A DNA stretch of 34,362 nucleotides, from contig JAGORB010000006.1 of assembly GCA_018063065.1 (NCBI GenBank), positions 1 through 34,362 of the forward strand, given 5' to 3'. Below, one piece after another: positions 23,113-29,170 of the stretch. Within the stretch, counting starts at the first letter, position 1; the number at the start of each line of letters is the position of its first letter. The translations under genes and the position numbers were made by a program. The notes beneath the pieces are model-generated. The model made no database searches and was not told the DNA's origin. It was given only the letters and a program-made list of their open reading frames with translations. The stretch comes from Minisyncoccota bacterium. Its GTDB lineage: Bacteria; Patescibacteriota; Minisyncoccia; Phycocordibacterales; XYD1-FULL-46-19.

Positions 23113-23140
23113 TTGACAGAAAGCTTAGATAGTGTATAAT
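23113..23140 (+). promoter_or_regulatory. Perfect-consensus promoter of a short transcript
   Basis: TTGACA (23113-23118), 16 bases, TATAAT (23135-23140): both boxes match the sigma-70 consensus exactly, the only such pair found in the window. It lies just after dnaJ and points at the region 23147-23292. Confidence 0.8.
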
Positions 23141-23146
23141 AGGACA

Positions 23147-23292
23147 ATCATGTTATTTATGAATAATTTTAATATTAACTTTTACCGCTTGGGCCGCAAG
23201 GCTGATTGGAGCGGTCTTTGTCATTGCGCGGGGTTTTAAGTATTTAAAGACTTTTTTGAACACTTAAAACGCCGCACACTGCGGCGTTTTTT
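23147..23292 (+). ncRNA. Candidate structured RNA or attenuated leader of the ABC exporter
   Basis: The transcript from the consensus promoter would run about 145 bases to an intrinsic terminator. It can form ACCGCT/AGCGGT (23184-23189 with 23210-23215) enclosing GCC-GCAA-GGC with a GNRA loop, then TTTTAAGT/ACTTAAAA (23234-23241 with 23262-23269), which abuts the terminator stem. It could be a free small RNA or a leader that controls read-through into the exporter gene at 23347, which lacks a good promoter of its own. A 29-codon reading frame (23150-23239, MLFMNNFNIN...) begins 9 bases after the -10 box and might be a leader peptide. It does not match 4.5S, 6S or tmRNA features that I know. 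Confidence 0.5.
23268..23292 (+). terminator. Intrinsic terminator between the short transcript and the ABC exporter
   Basis: CGCCGC-ACACT-GCGGCG flanked by AA/TT, followed by TTTTTT. It lies between the consensus promoter and the exporter gene. Confidence 0.85.
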
Positions 23293-23346
23293 GATCTTTT
23301 AGGTCTTTCACAATCAAATAAATAAACTACGGAAGGAGTTAGATTA

Positions 23347-25140
23347 ATGTTAAGAAATGTCAGAAACAATGCCTTGTTTTACTTATTCAGTAAAGCTTGG
23401 CACTACTCAAAAGGAAATCGGAGGAATATTGTTCTATTCTGGATCATGTTTATTGTGGCCAACTGTTTAGTGTTGTTTATTCCGCCCCTGTTATGGGCGA
23501 GGGTAATCAACGTTGTGCAGGAGCAAGGCGTTACCAAGGAAACTTTCAAAACCTTGTTGGGCCTACTGGTGTTAATACCAGTCATAGACTTGATCTTCTG
23601 GCTATTTCATGGACCAGCGCGAGTACTAGAGAGAGCCAATGCTTTCAAAGCCAGAGGTAATTATCGAAAGTACCTCTTGCGAGGAATCATGGCTCTACCC
23701 ATGGAGTGGCATGCTGGACATCATTCTGGCGATACTATCGACAAGGTAGAGAAGGGGACAGACTCCCTGTATCGTTTCTCTGGTAATTCCTTTGAGATTA
23801 TTTCTGCCGTCGTCCAGCTGGTAGGAAGTTATGTGATGCTGGTGTATTTGAGCCCATCCTCATTCCTAATCGTATTTGGGATGATGGTAGTCACCGCCGG
23901 GATTACGATGAGCTTTGATAAGGTTATCCTTGCTCACTACAAAGAACTTAACCATGCGGAAAATGGTATTTCTGAAAGTGTTTTTGACACTATTAGCAAT
24001 ATTACTACCGTCATTATCTTGCGAGCCGAGAGGAAGCTCTTCAAGGATATCGGTCGGAAGATTGATAAGCCCTATCAGCTTTACCTGTGGAACAATATCG
24101 TCAACGAGATGAAATGGTTCCTAACCAACATGTGTTGCAAGGTGATGGCGGCGGCCGTACTGGGCGTGTATTTCTGGCAAAACATTGGTGGAACTCAAAT
24201 AATTTTAGGGGGTAGCGTATACCTCTTGATTAATTATTTGAACACCATTGGAGACTTGTTTTACCGCTTTGCCGGCATGTATGGAGACATCCTCCAGCAG
24301 AAGGCTAAGGTCATGAACGCGGAAGAGGTGGCTCTCGACTTTAAAGAAGAGAGTTTGACCAACCATGTTCTACCGGTTGGTTGGAAGAAGCTAGAGATTA
24401 AAAACCTCAACTTCTCTCACACCAACTCCAAAGAAGGAGTTTTGCATCTAGACAATGTAAAACTGTCTTTACACCACGGCGAGAGAATCGCTTTGGTGGG
24501 AAGTAGCGGCAGTGGTAAAACAACTCTACTCCATGTTATCCGAGACTTGTTTCATCCGGAAACTTTGGAGTTGATGGTTGATGGCCAGTTGATTGAACAG
24601 GGATTTGAAGGGATCAGTCAAGCGATTGCGCTCATTCCTCAAGAACCAGAGATCTTCTCTAAAACGATTTTGGAGAATATAACCTTAGGAGCAGAATACG
24701 ATCCAGAGACTGTCAGAACTTTTACCGATTTGGCTTGCTTTACCCAAGTAGCCAAGAAGCAACCGAAGGGTCTTGATTCCTCCATCAACGAGCGGGGAGT
24801 CAATCTAAGCGGAGGTGAAGGGCAGCGTTTAGCCTTAGCCCGCGGTTTACTAGCCTCAAAGGGCAAAGATATTATCTTGCTTGATGAGCCAACTAGTAAA
24901 TTAGACTCCGTCACAGAGAGGAGAGTCTACGAGAGTATCTTCAGGGAATTTGAGGATCAGATGATTATCTCCACGATCCATCGTCTGCATCTACTTTCCC
25001 TATTTGATCGGGTTTATTTATTTGAAAGCGGGAAGATTATCGCCTCTGGCACCGTTGCTGAATTACGGGCTTCATCGCCCGAGTTCAAAAACTTATGGTC
25101 GCAATACCATAGCCAAACTCACGAGGAGATACCTGCTTAA
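23347..25140 (+). CDS. ABC exporter half-transporter (membrane domain fused to ATPase)
   Basis: 597 residues. Type I exporter membrane domain with several hydrophobic helices (residues about 30-330), then the nucleotide-binding domain: Walker A GSSGSGKT at 385-392, Q-loop IPQEPEIFS, signature LSGGEGQ near 488, Walker B IILLDEPTS near 509-517, and the switch His in STIHRLH. All catalytic residues are present, so a dimer can hydrolyse ATP. The substrate is unknown. SD AAGGAG sits before the ATG, in a predicted AACT/AGTT hairpin loop. No separate promoter is evident, so it may depend on read-through from the consensus promoter at 23113. A strong terminator follows. Confidence 0.93.
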   Translation: MLRNVRNNALFYLFSKAWHYSKGNRRNIVLFWIMFIVANCLVLFIPPLLWARVINVVQEQGVTKETFKTLLGLLVLIPVIDLIFWLFHGPARVLERANAFKARGNYRKYLLRGIMALPMEWHAGHHSGDTIDKVEKGTDSLYRFSGNSFEIISAVVQLVGSYVMLVYLSPSSFLIVFGMMVVTAGITMSFDKVILAHYKELNHAENGISESVFDTISNITTVIILRAERKLFKDIGRKIDKPYQLYLWNNIVNEMKWFLTNMCCKVMAAAVLGVYFWQNIGGTQIILGGSVYLLINYLNTIGDLFYRFAGMYGDILQQKAKVMNAEEVALDFKEESLTNHVLPVGWKKLEIKNLNFSHTNSKEGVLHLDNVKLSLHHGERIALVGSSGSGKTTLLHVIRDLFHPETLELMVDGQLIEQGFEGISQAIALIPQEPEIFSKTILENITLGAEYDPETVRTFTDLACFTQVAKKQPKGLDSSINERGVNLSGGEGQRLALARGLLASKGKDIILLDEPTSKLDSVTERRVYESIFREFEDQMIISTIHRLHLLSLFDRVYLFESGKIIASGTVAELRASSPEFKNLWSQYHSQTHEEIPA

Positions 25141-25146
25141 CCCCCA

Positions 25147-25172
25147 ACCCCCGCCACTCAGGCGGGGGTTTC
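25147..25172 (+). terminator. Intrinsic terminator of the first ABC exporter
   Basis: CCCCCGCC/GGCGGGGG (25148-25155 with 25161-25168), loop ACTCA, then TTTCTTATT. Confidence 0.8.
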
Positions 25173-25189
25173 TTATTATGAAAGAAGGG

Positions 25190-25225
25190 TTATAAAAAAG
25201 AAAAGGCCGCCCCGGAGAGGGCGGC
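25190..25225 (-). terminator. Intrinsic terminator of the HD hydrolase gene
   Basis: On the minus strand GCCGCCC/GGGCGGC (25206-25225), then CTTTTCTTTTTT. Confidence 0.85.
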
Positions 25226-25237
25226 TCAAGAAAAGTA

Positions 25238-25864
25238 CTATCTAAGTCTCATAAAAGGTTCTATGGCTGCTCGAAGTAGCTCTCCAACCTTATCTCCTAA
25301 TTCTCCATGTTCTTCACACAGAGACATCAGGATCGGGTTTACAAATCTTACCGTCTCATCCCGCTTCCTGAGTTGTTTTTCTTCAGAGCAGGACTGGAGG
25401 GTGCGAGTGTTATGGATGCGGTCGACCAGTTTTATTAACTTAGCCTCCCATCTCCCCTCCAAAACACTTTTAAAGTGGAATTGCTTCCTCTCCTCAGCAT
25501 CCTTAAAACGGGGATCATTTTTGCTGGGCTTGGTAACAGTAACCACAATTTCCCACACACGATCGCCAAAGTTCTTCCTAATTTGATCACTGGTAAGGAT
25601 ATAGGTATCTTCCAAAATATCATGGAGCAGGGCAGCGATTACTAAATCGCGGTCCGTTACCCCTAATTCATCCACCAAGATTAAAGCAGTGGCTCGGGGA
25701 TGCTCAAAGTAACGTTCACCCGATTCTCGCTTTTGAACCTTGTAACCATGACCGTACTTGGCCCAATTGTAGGCTCCCTCCACCATCTCTAAATCTGCAG
25801 GGGTCAACCTATATTTAAACCTCTTAAAGAAACTCTCTCGATTTTCAACTTGTTCATCTGGCAT
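25238..25864 (-). CDS. Small HD-domain (p)ppGpp hydrolase-like protein (Mesh1/SAH type)
   Basis: 208 residues, with only the hydrolase-type HD domain of RelA/SpoT proteins: His55 in FEHPRATA, His81-Asp82 with Glu85-Asp86 in LLHDILEDT, and Asp148 in KLVDRIHNTRTLQ. These match the metal- and substrate-binding residues of SpoT/Mesh1 hydrolases. There is no synthetase, TGS or ACT domain. Members remove the 3' pyrophosphate from (p)ppGpp or, in some cases, act on NADPH or pApp. Its SD, GAAGGAGG, is exactly the loop of a hairpin before the ATG. The promoter overlaps an inverted repeat shared with the divergent small RNA. The family call is good; the true substrate is open. Confidence 0.85.
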   Translation of the reverse strand: MPDEQVENRESFFKRFKYRLTPADLEMVEGAYNWAKYGHGYKVQKRESGERYFEHPRATALILVDELGVTDRDLVIAALLHDILEDTYILTSDQIRKNFGDRVWEIVVTVTKPSKNDPRFKDAEERKQFHFKSVLEGRWEAKLIKLVDRIHNTRTLQSCSEEKQLRKRDETVRFVNPILMSLCEEHGELGDKVGELLRAAIEPFMRLR

Positions 25865-25882
25865 TTAAGCCTCCTTCCTTAA
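25865..25882 (-). promoter_or_regulatory. SD-in-loop hairpin of the HD hydrolase gene
   Basis: On the minus strand the leader ends TTAAG-GAAGGAGG-CTTAA and then ATG. The 5-bp stem (25865-25869 with 25878-25882) touches the start codon and the 8-base loop is the SD itself. Confidence 0.55.
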
Positions 25883-25898
25883 TTTGTTAACTGTTTTT

Positions 25899-25927
25899 AT
25901 TATAAAATAAAATTAACTTAAATGCAA
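25899..25927 (-). promoter_or_regulatory. Promoter of the HD hydrolase gene
   Basis: Minus strand TTGCAT (25922-25927), 17 bases, TATAAT (25899-25904). The -35 box lies in the inverted repeat 25913-25932. Confidence 0.75.
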
Positions 25928-25932
25928 GTTAA
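25913..25932. promoter_or_regulatory. Inverted repeat between two divergent promoters (candidate operator)
   Basis: TTAACTT-AAATGC-AAGTTAA, two perfect 7-base arms. It covers the -35 box of the HD hydrolase promoter and the start of the -35 box of the small-RNA promoter, so one bound dimer could control both. Confidence 0.55.
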
Positions 25933-25957
25933 CAACTTTAAACTAAAGTAATAAGAT
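25929..25957 (+). promoter_or_regulatory. Promoter of the anti-SD small RNA
   Basis: TTAACA (25929-25934), 17 bases, TAAGAT (25952-25957). The expected start at about 25964 lies three bases before the 5' arm of the RNA's closing stem. The spacer holds a second inverted repeat, ACTTTA-AAC-TAAAGT (25935-25949). Confidence 0.6.
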
Positions 25958-25963
25958 GTTGGC

Positions 25964-26101
25964 ATAGGGTAAGCAACCTGCATTCCGAACGATTGCGACA
26001 GCGTTCGCTTCGAGTCCAGATCACCTCCGATTCCCAAGCAGAAGCTTACCCTTAAGACCCAGCCGCTACGCATTTCAAACGTCAAGGCTGGGTCTTTTTT
26101 A
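25964..26101 (+). ncRNA. Predicted structured small RNA carrying an anti-Shine-Dalgarno sequence
   Basis: No ORF fills this region. The predicted transcript has a closing stem GGGTAAGC/GCTTACCC (25967-25974 with 26044-26051), an inner stem CTGC/GCAG (25978-25981 with 26038-26041), and a hairpin CGAACG/CGTTCG (25986-25991 with 26002-26007). The segment 26008-26037 stays unpaired in this fold and contains GATCACCTCC (26019-26028), identical to the end of bacterial 16S rRNA that pairs with SDs. It ends in a terminator with an 11-bp stem (AAGACCCAGCC/GGCTGGGTCTT, 26054-26064 with 26086-26096) and six T. Promoter, structure and terminator support a real RNA; its function is inferred. Confidence 0.65.
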
Positions 26102-26102
26102 T

Positions 26103-26131
26103 TTGACTCTAATTTAGAAGGAGAATAGAAT
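26103..26131 (+). promoter_or_regulatory. Promoter of the 228-residue unknown gene
   Basis: TTGACT (26103-26108), 17 bases, TAGAAT (26126-26131), beginning straight after the T-run of the small RNA's terminator. Leader of about 30 bases with AAGGAGAGG. Confidence 0.75.
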
Positions 26132-26168
26132 ACCGCCAGACAAAAACTGCCACTGAAGGAGAGGCTAA

Positions 26169-26855
26169 ATGTTCATCACAACTGAATTTTCTGGCATTGG
26201 GAATTATGGGGTCTGTACCATTATTCCAAGAGACATTCTCGAGAACTCAATGGACATGCTCCAAAAATCTTCTCGTGGAGAAAATTGGGAAAACTTTGAT
26301 CTGAACCACTACCGACCCCTAGGGATCAAAAATTGCTTCCGCATAATATCAGAGCAAGATGAGTTCAAGGTAAAGTTATCTTGGCTCTCACACCACTTAG
26401 CGGATGCTTTGAGATCTCACGGCCTTCTCATGCTTTGTGCAGCAGAGCTAATGACCAAAGACAGAAGTGGGGCTGGTCTAGAAATCCATTCAGCTCAAAT
26501 ATCTAATGGTTGGTGCCTACAGGCCAACTTGGGCGACCAGATCTGGGATGTGATGGAAAGTCCTAAGATCTCAGAAATTTTGCCCCAAATCAATTCGGAG
26601 ATACGCACCTGGTGGGAAGATCAAGAAGGAGTGGCTCGCCATGGGCAATACGCGATTATTTTCTCAGGGAAAGATGGCCTCACCCTTCAAATCAACCAAC
26701 CAACAGGTAACGGTGTCTGGGTTGCTGGCAGCCGTAAGAGTGATAACACTAACCAAATCACGGACCACAATACTGATACCTCCTTCCAATGCTTCGCTCA
26801 TGTTTTATCACTCTGTGTAGTCTTGAAGCATTGCCGGAAGGTGGTGTTTGAGTAA
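26169..26855 (+). CDS. 228-residue soluble protein of unknown function
   Basis: Begins MFITTEFSGIGNYGV, preceded by a good SD (AAGGAGAGG) 6 bases before the ATG. No signal peptide, membrane helix or familiar motif. Mixed composition with several Trp, Cys and His, two hydrophobic helical stretches (about residues 75-95 and 208-220), and an acidic central part. I do not recognise the family. It has its own promoter and terminator and follows the anti-SD RNA, with which it may be functionally but not transcriptionally linked. Codons are more even than in the GCC/CGC-rich core genes nearby, in line with an accessory origin. Confidence 0.75.
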   Translation: MFITTEFSGIGNYGVCTIIPRDILENSMDMLQKSSRGENWENFDLNHYRPLGIKNCFRIISEQDEFKVKLSWLSHHLADALRSHGLLMLCAAELMTKDRSGAGLEIHSAQISNGWCLQANLGDQIWDVMESPKISEILPQINSEIRTWWEDQEGVARHGQYAIIFSGKDGLTLQINQPTGNGVWVAGSRKSDNTNQITDHNTDTSFQCFAHVLSLCVVLKHCRKVVFE

Positions 26856-26881
26856 AAACCAACTCAAGATCAATCGGTTTT

Positions 26882-26908
26882 AAGCGCCCTCTCCGGGGTG
26901 CTTTTTTA
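26882..26908 (+). terminator. Intrinsic terminator of the 228-residue gene
   Basis: AAGCGCCC/GGGTGCTT (26882-26889 with 26896-26903), then TTTTATTTAT. It lies against the end of the convergent DUF167 gene. Confidence 0.8.
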
Positions 26909-27130
26909 TTTATCTCTCACACTAATCATCTTGCTGCGCTCGTGGTGGCCAGAGATGAGGCGGAGGTGGGAGGAGGGGAGTTTAAGGTGCTTAGCGAGGA
27001 GGGTAATAACGGCCTCATTGGCGAGGCCTCGCTCAGCCGGCGCTTTAACCTTAATCTCAAAGCGATTAGGCCCCAGCGCTTTTATCTCATCCTTCTTACT
27101 GTCGGGGATAACCTTAACCTTGATATACAT
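26906..27130 (-). CDS. DUF167/YggU family protein
   Basis: 74 residues, the normal size. Characteristic features are the strand MYIKVKVIPDSKKDEI, the KVKAPAERGLANEAVITLLAKHL block and the ISGHHERSKMISV end. The biochemical role of the family is unsettled. The ATG lies 6 bases after TATACT on the minus strand and has no SD, so it has the leaderless core-gene type of start although it lies among SD-led accessory genes. The -35 box is poor. Confidence 0.92.
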   Translation of the reverse strand: MYIKVKVIPDSKKDEIKALGPNRFEIKVKAPAERGLANEAVITLLAKHLKLPSSHLRLISGHHERSKMISVRDK

Positions 27131-27136
27131 GGCTAT

Positions 27137-27142
27137 AGTATA
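27137..27142 (-). promoter_or_regulatory. -10 box of the DUF167 gene
   Basis: Minus strand TATACT, 6 bases before the start codon; no good -35 box. Predicted leaderless. Confidence 0.45.
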
Positions 27143-27170
27143 TTATCAAATATCTTTTGTTTCCTTTAAT

Positions 27171-27206
27171 TAAAAATCACTCAGTATCTTGAATATACTG
27201 AGTGAT
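27171..27206 (-). terminator. Intrinsic terminator of the 69-residue gene
   Basis: 12-bp stem ATCACTCAGTAT/ATACTGAGTGAT (27176-27187 with 27195-27206), followed on the minus strand by TTTTTAATT. Confidence 0.85.
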
Positions 27207-27234
27207 GAACTCTCTTGAACCGTTTCTACCCCCT

Positions 27235-27444
27235 CTAATCTTCGTAGGAATGACGATATGTATCTGAGCGATGAAGTGGTGCACCCTCTCCATAAACATC
27301 AGTCGGGGGACAACCGCCAGAATGTCTATACTTCTTATCTTTAAATTCTAAATACTCTGCCGGTGTACAGTCTGGCACAATCCGCATAACCACCCTCTGA
27401 TAAACAGAATAGACAATACTCAAAAAATAACTCAGAACTCGCAT
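27235..27444 (-). CDS. 69-residue protein of unknown function
   Basis: Begins MRVLSYFLSIVYSVYQRVV, a hydrophobic-amphipathic N-terminal helix that may be membrane-associated, followed by a polar, Tyr/His/Gly-rich C-terminal half (HSGGCPPTDVYGEG, HRSDTYRHSYED). The N-terminal MRVL opening resembles that of the divergent 162-residue gene (MRVLGLVKRLL), which may be chance. A GGAGGT SD lies in a hairpin loop before the ATG. It has its own promoter and terminator. No family recognised. Confidence 0.7.
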   Translation of the reverse strand: MRVLSYFLSIVYSVYQRVVMRIVPDCTPAEYLEFKDKKYRHSGGCPPTDVYGEGAPLHRSDTYRHSYED

Positions 27445-27446
27445 AC

Positions 27447-27465
27447 AAACAAACCTCCATTGTTT
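27447..27465 (-). promoter_or_regulatory. SD-in-loop hairpin of the 69-residue gene
   Basis: On the minus strand AAACAA-TGGAGGT-TTGTTT: a perfect 6-bp stem whose 7-base loop holds GGAGG, just before the start codon at 27444. Confidence 0.5.
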
Positions 27466-27484
27466 ACTTAAGGATACTTCTATA

Positions 27485-27512
27485 ATTATAACATCTTTTA
27501 TTTAAAATACAA
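27485..27512 (-). promoter_or_regulatory. Promoter of the 69-residue gene
   Basis: Minus strand TTGTAT (27507-27512), 16 bases, TATAAT (27485-27490). Leader of about 33 bases. Confidence 0.65.
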
Positions 27513-27514
27513 AT

Positions 27515-27543
27515 TTGACTTATCTTCAATACATATGTAATAC
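27515..27543 (+). promoter_or_regulatory. Promoter of the 162-residue WH...IHHQP gene
   Basis: TTGACT (27515-27520), 17 bases, TAATAC (27538-27543), back-to-back with the divergent promoter at 27485-27512. The leader contains a small hairpin (CTACCCA/TGGGCAG, one mismatch) before the SD. Confidence 0.7.
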
Positions 27544-27595
27544 TTTTAAACAGACTACCCATGGTGGGCAGTTATAGATTAAGGAGATTTGTATT

Positions 27596-28084
27596 ATGAG
27601 AGTGTTAGGGTTAGTAAAAAGGCTGTTACTGGGTCCACCAGACCTAGCAACATTGAAAATCAAGGTCCTGGACTACCGGCACCCCGCCTTGGTTAAGCGC
27701 CTAGTTAAGAAGCTTGGCCTTACCCACGAAGAAGCCGAGGAGGTTTTCCTCGGTATGAAGCAGTTCCTATTCTTGTGCGGAACAAAAAGCAGGAAAGGTG
27801 CTCTAGCCCCACAATCCACGTTGGTTGATGAAGCTTGGCATCATTTCATGCTTTTCTCGCGCGATTATCACCGGTTCTGCTTCCAATACTTCGGTCGCTT
27901 GATTCATCACCAACCGACTGACGAAGGGCAAGATGACGGGGCACCTTGCCTCAACCGCACCAAAGAGGGATTGAGTCAGGAGTTTAAAACCTCCTTCAAT
28001 CCCGCGCTCGCATCCGCGGTTCCCAGTTGTATTGTAGTTCCGGCCGGCGACTGTAGCGGGACCACAAATTGCCAAGATGAATAG
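27596..28084 (+). CDS. WH...RDY...IHHQP protein with a Cys-containing tail, paralogue 1
   Basis: 162 residues. Core shared with the gene at 29171: a helical region (residues about 31-60), CGT at 61-63, VDEAWHHF with Trp81-His82, RDY at 89-91, FC at 94-95, FG at 99-100 and IHHQP at 103-107. The spaced Cys/His/Trp suggest a metal site or a compact helical domain. I associate the WH-F-RDY-C-FG-HH pattern with proteins resembling the glycine-rich-domain (GRDP) family, but that is weak. The tail (about 115-162) is different from the paralogue and has Cys at 118, 145, 153 and 159. AAGGAG SD 9 bases before the ATG; own promoter and terminator. Confidence 0.75.
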   Translation: MRVLGLVKRLLLGPPDLATLKIKVLDYRHPALVKRLVKKLGLTHEEAEEVFLGMKQFLFLCGTKSRKGALAPQSTLVDEAWHHFMLFSRDYHRFCFQYFGRLIHHQPTDEGQDDGAPCLNRTKEGLSQEFKTSFNPALASAVPSCIVVPAGDCSGTTNCQDE

Positions 28085-28100
28085 AATCGTCGATCTTACA

Positions 28101-28134
28101 AAAGGGGTAGTCCAAATGCTGCCCCTTTAATTTT
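28101..28134 (+). terminator. Intrinsic terminator of paralogue 1
   Basis: AAAGGGGTAG/CTGCCCCTTT (28101-28110 with 28119-28128), one G-U pair, then AATTTTTC. Confidence 0.8.
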
Positions 28135-28156
28135 TCAAAAAATAATTTTTAATAAA

Positions 28157-28666
28157 ATGGATATTCTACAATACTTAAAATCAATCGATAAGTTACACGG
28201 TGGGAATGCTTTAGATGTGGGGACTGGCATCGGCCAGACAGCTAAACAATTAGCCCTCATTGGCTTTAATGTAGATGCTGTGGATAATAAACCTCAAAAT
28301 TTAGAGGGGGAGAACCTTAATTTTATTGAAAAAGACATCCAAGATTTAGAAATAAAAAATAATCATTACGATTTAATTTTTGCCCGTAATATTTTACCCT
28401 TTTTACCCTCAGAAGAGGCTACTTTTAAAACCATAGGCAAGCTCTACCAGGGATTAAAGGGTGGTGGGGTAATGTACTTTAGTATTTTTGGTCCACGTGA
28501 TGATTGGGCTAGTAAAAAACATATGACCTTTATTGAATACGATAAGGTTTTAAATAATATTCCGGGGAAGAAGCTTAAAACGGGTACAGAGTATTTTTGG
28601 GGAAAAACCATGTCTGGAGATCTGAAATATTGGCACATCCATCATTTTATTATCGAAAAGGAATAA
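28157..28666 (+). CDS. Class I SAM-dependent methyltransferase
   Basis: 169 residues. Motif I ALDVGTGIGQTA (SAM binding), an acidic end of strand 2 (VDAVDNKP), the motif II region FIEKDIQDL, then YDLIFARNILPFLP and LKGGGVMYFSIFG, all in the order of the Rossmann methyltransferase fold. The C-terminal part (GDLKYWHIHHFIIEKE) is short. The substrate cannot be inferred. It has no SD, unlike its neighbours; A/T-rich sequence precedes the ATG, so its start is of the core-gene type. Confidence 0.9.
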   Translation: MDILQYLKSIDKLHGGNALDVGTGIGQTAKQLALIGFNVDAVDNKPQNLEGENLNFIEKDIQDLEIKNNHYDLIFARNILPFLPSEEATFKTIGKLYQGLKGGGVMYFSIFGPRDDWASKKHMTFIEYDKVLNNIPGKKLKTGTEYFWGKTMSGDLKYWHIHHFIIEKE

Positions 28667-28742
28667 GGGATCTATTAGTTGAAGTATAAGCCTAATTTAT
28701 GTTAGCGTTAAACTAGAACAACTTAGGAAGGAGGGTAGGACG

Positions 28743-29060
28743 ATGACAGAGACTTCTGTTCCGGGAGAAGTTATGATTATAGCCGCCGTCCTTGTGATAG
28801 TGGCTTTAGTCGATGCAAGGATTAGAAGCATAAATAGCTTCTATCTGTGTCTAGCTAAACGGTGGAATATTAGTCAGTACTACGTCGAACGAGCCTTTAA
28901 AGAGTTTGGCCTAGGTAAAAGCAATCGTTACACTGCTTGGTCCAGGGCCGACTTCCTTAATTGGTACAATGACAAGGTTGCTCGCCTTAGAGTAGAATCT
29001 GACAGTTTTTATGTCGATGAGATCTTCGCCGATGAAGAAGAGATCCTTTGGCCCGATTAA
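28743..29060 (+). CDS. 105-residue single-pass membrane protein of unknown function
   Basis: A hydrophobic stretch at residues about 9-24 (VMIIAAVLVIVALVDA) anchors a soluble part. The soluble part has a helical basic region (KRWNISQYYVERAFKEFG) that looks like a small helix-turn-helix or winged domain, and an acidic end (DEIFADEEEILWPD). Strong AAGGAGGG SD before the ATG, and a terminator after the stop; no convincing promoter was found. A membrane-tethered regulator is one reading, but weakly supported. Confidence 0.7.
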   Translation: MTETSVPGEVMIIAAVLVIVALVDARIRSINSFYLCLAKRWNISQYYVERAFKEFGLGKSNRYTAWSRADFLNWYNDKVARLRVESDSFYVDEIFADEEEILWPD

Positions 29061-29093
29061 GCCCCCACGCCACCTTGGCGCCGGGGCTTTTCA
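29059..29093 (+). terminator. Intrinsic terminator of the 105-residue gene
   Basis: AAGCCCC/GGGGCTT outside (29059-29065 with 29083-29089) and CGCCA/TGGCG inside, then TTTTC. The next promoter's -35 box begins at 29095, two bases later. Confidence 0.8.
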
Positions 29094-29094
29094 T

Positions 29095-29123
29095 TTGACA
29101 AATTTTATTAAATATATTAGTAT
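29095..29123 (+). promoter_or_regulatory. Promoter of paralogue 2
   Basis: TTGACA (29095-29100), 17 bases, TAGTAT (29118-29123). Leader of about 40 bases; AAGCT/AGCTT (29145-29149 with 29161-29165) can form around the AAGGAG SD. Confidence 0.75.
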
Positions 29124-29170
29124 AAAAACAGTTGTTTGAAATACAAGCTACACAAAAAGGAGCTTAAATA

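Noticed and set aside
23147-23292. Signal recognition particle (4.5S), 6S or tmRNA
   Set aside because: The conserved GGAAGCAG-type SRP loop, the 6S long rod with central bubble and the tmRNA tRNA-like ends are all missing.
25238-25864. A full RelA/SpoT enzyme or a fragment of one
   Set aside because: Start with SD and a terminator bracket a complete 208-residue HD domain; no synthetase remnants lie on either side.
25967-26051. A tRNA gene, because the ends pair (GGGTAAGC/GCTTACCC) and a TTCGAGTCC stretch resembles a T-arm
   Set aside because: The TTCGAGTCC stretch is not followed by the acceptor strand but by about 30 more bases, there is no cloverleaf with an anticodon arm, and a terminator hairpin follows directly.
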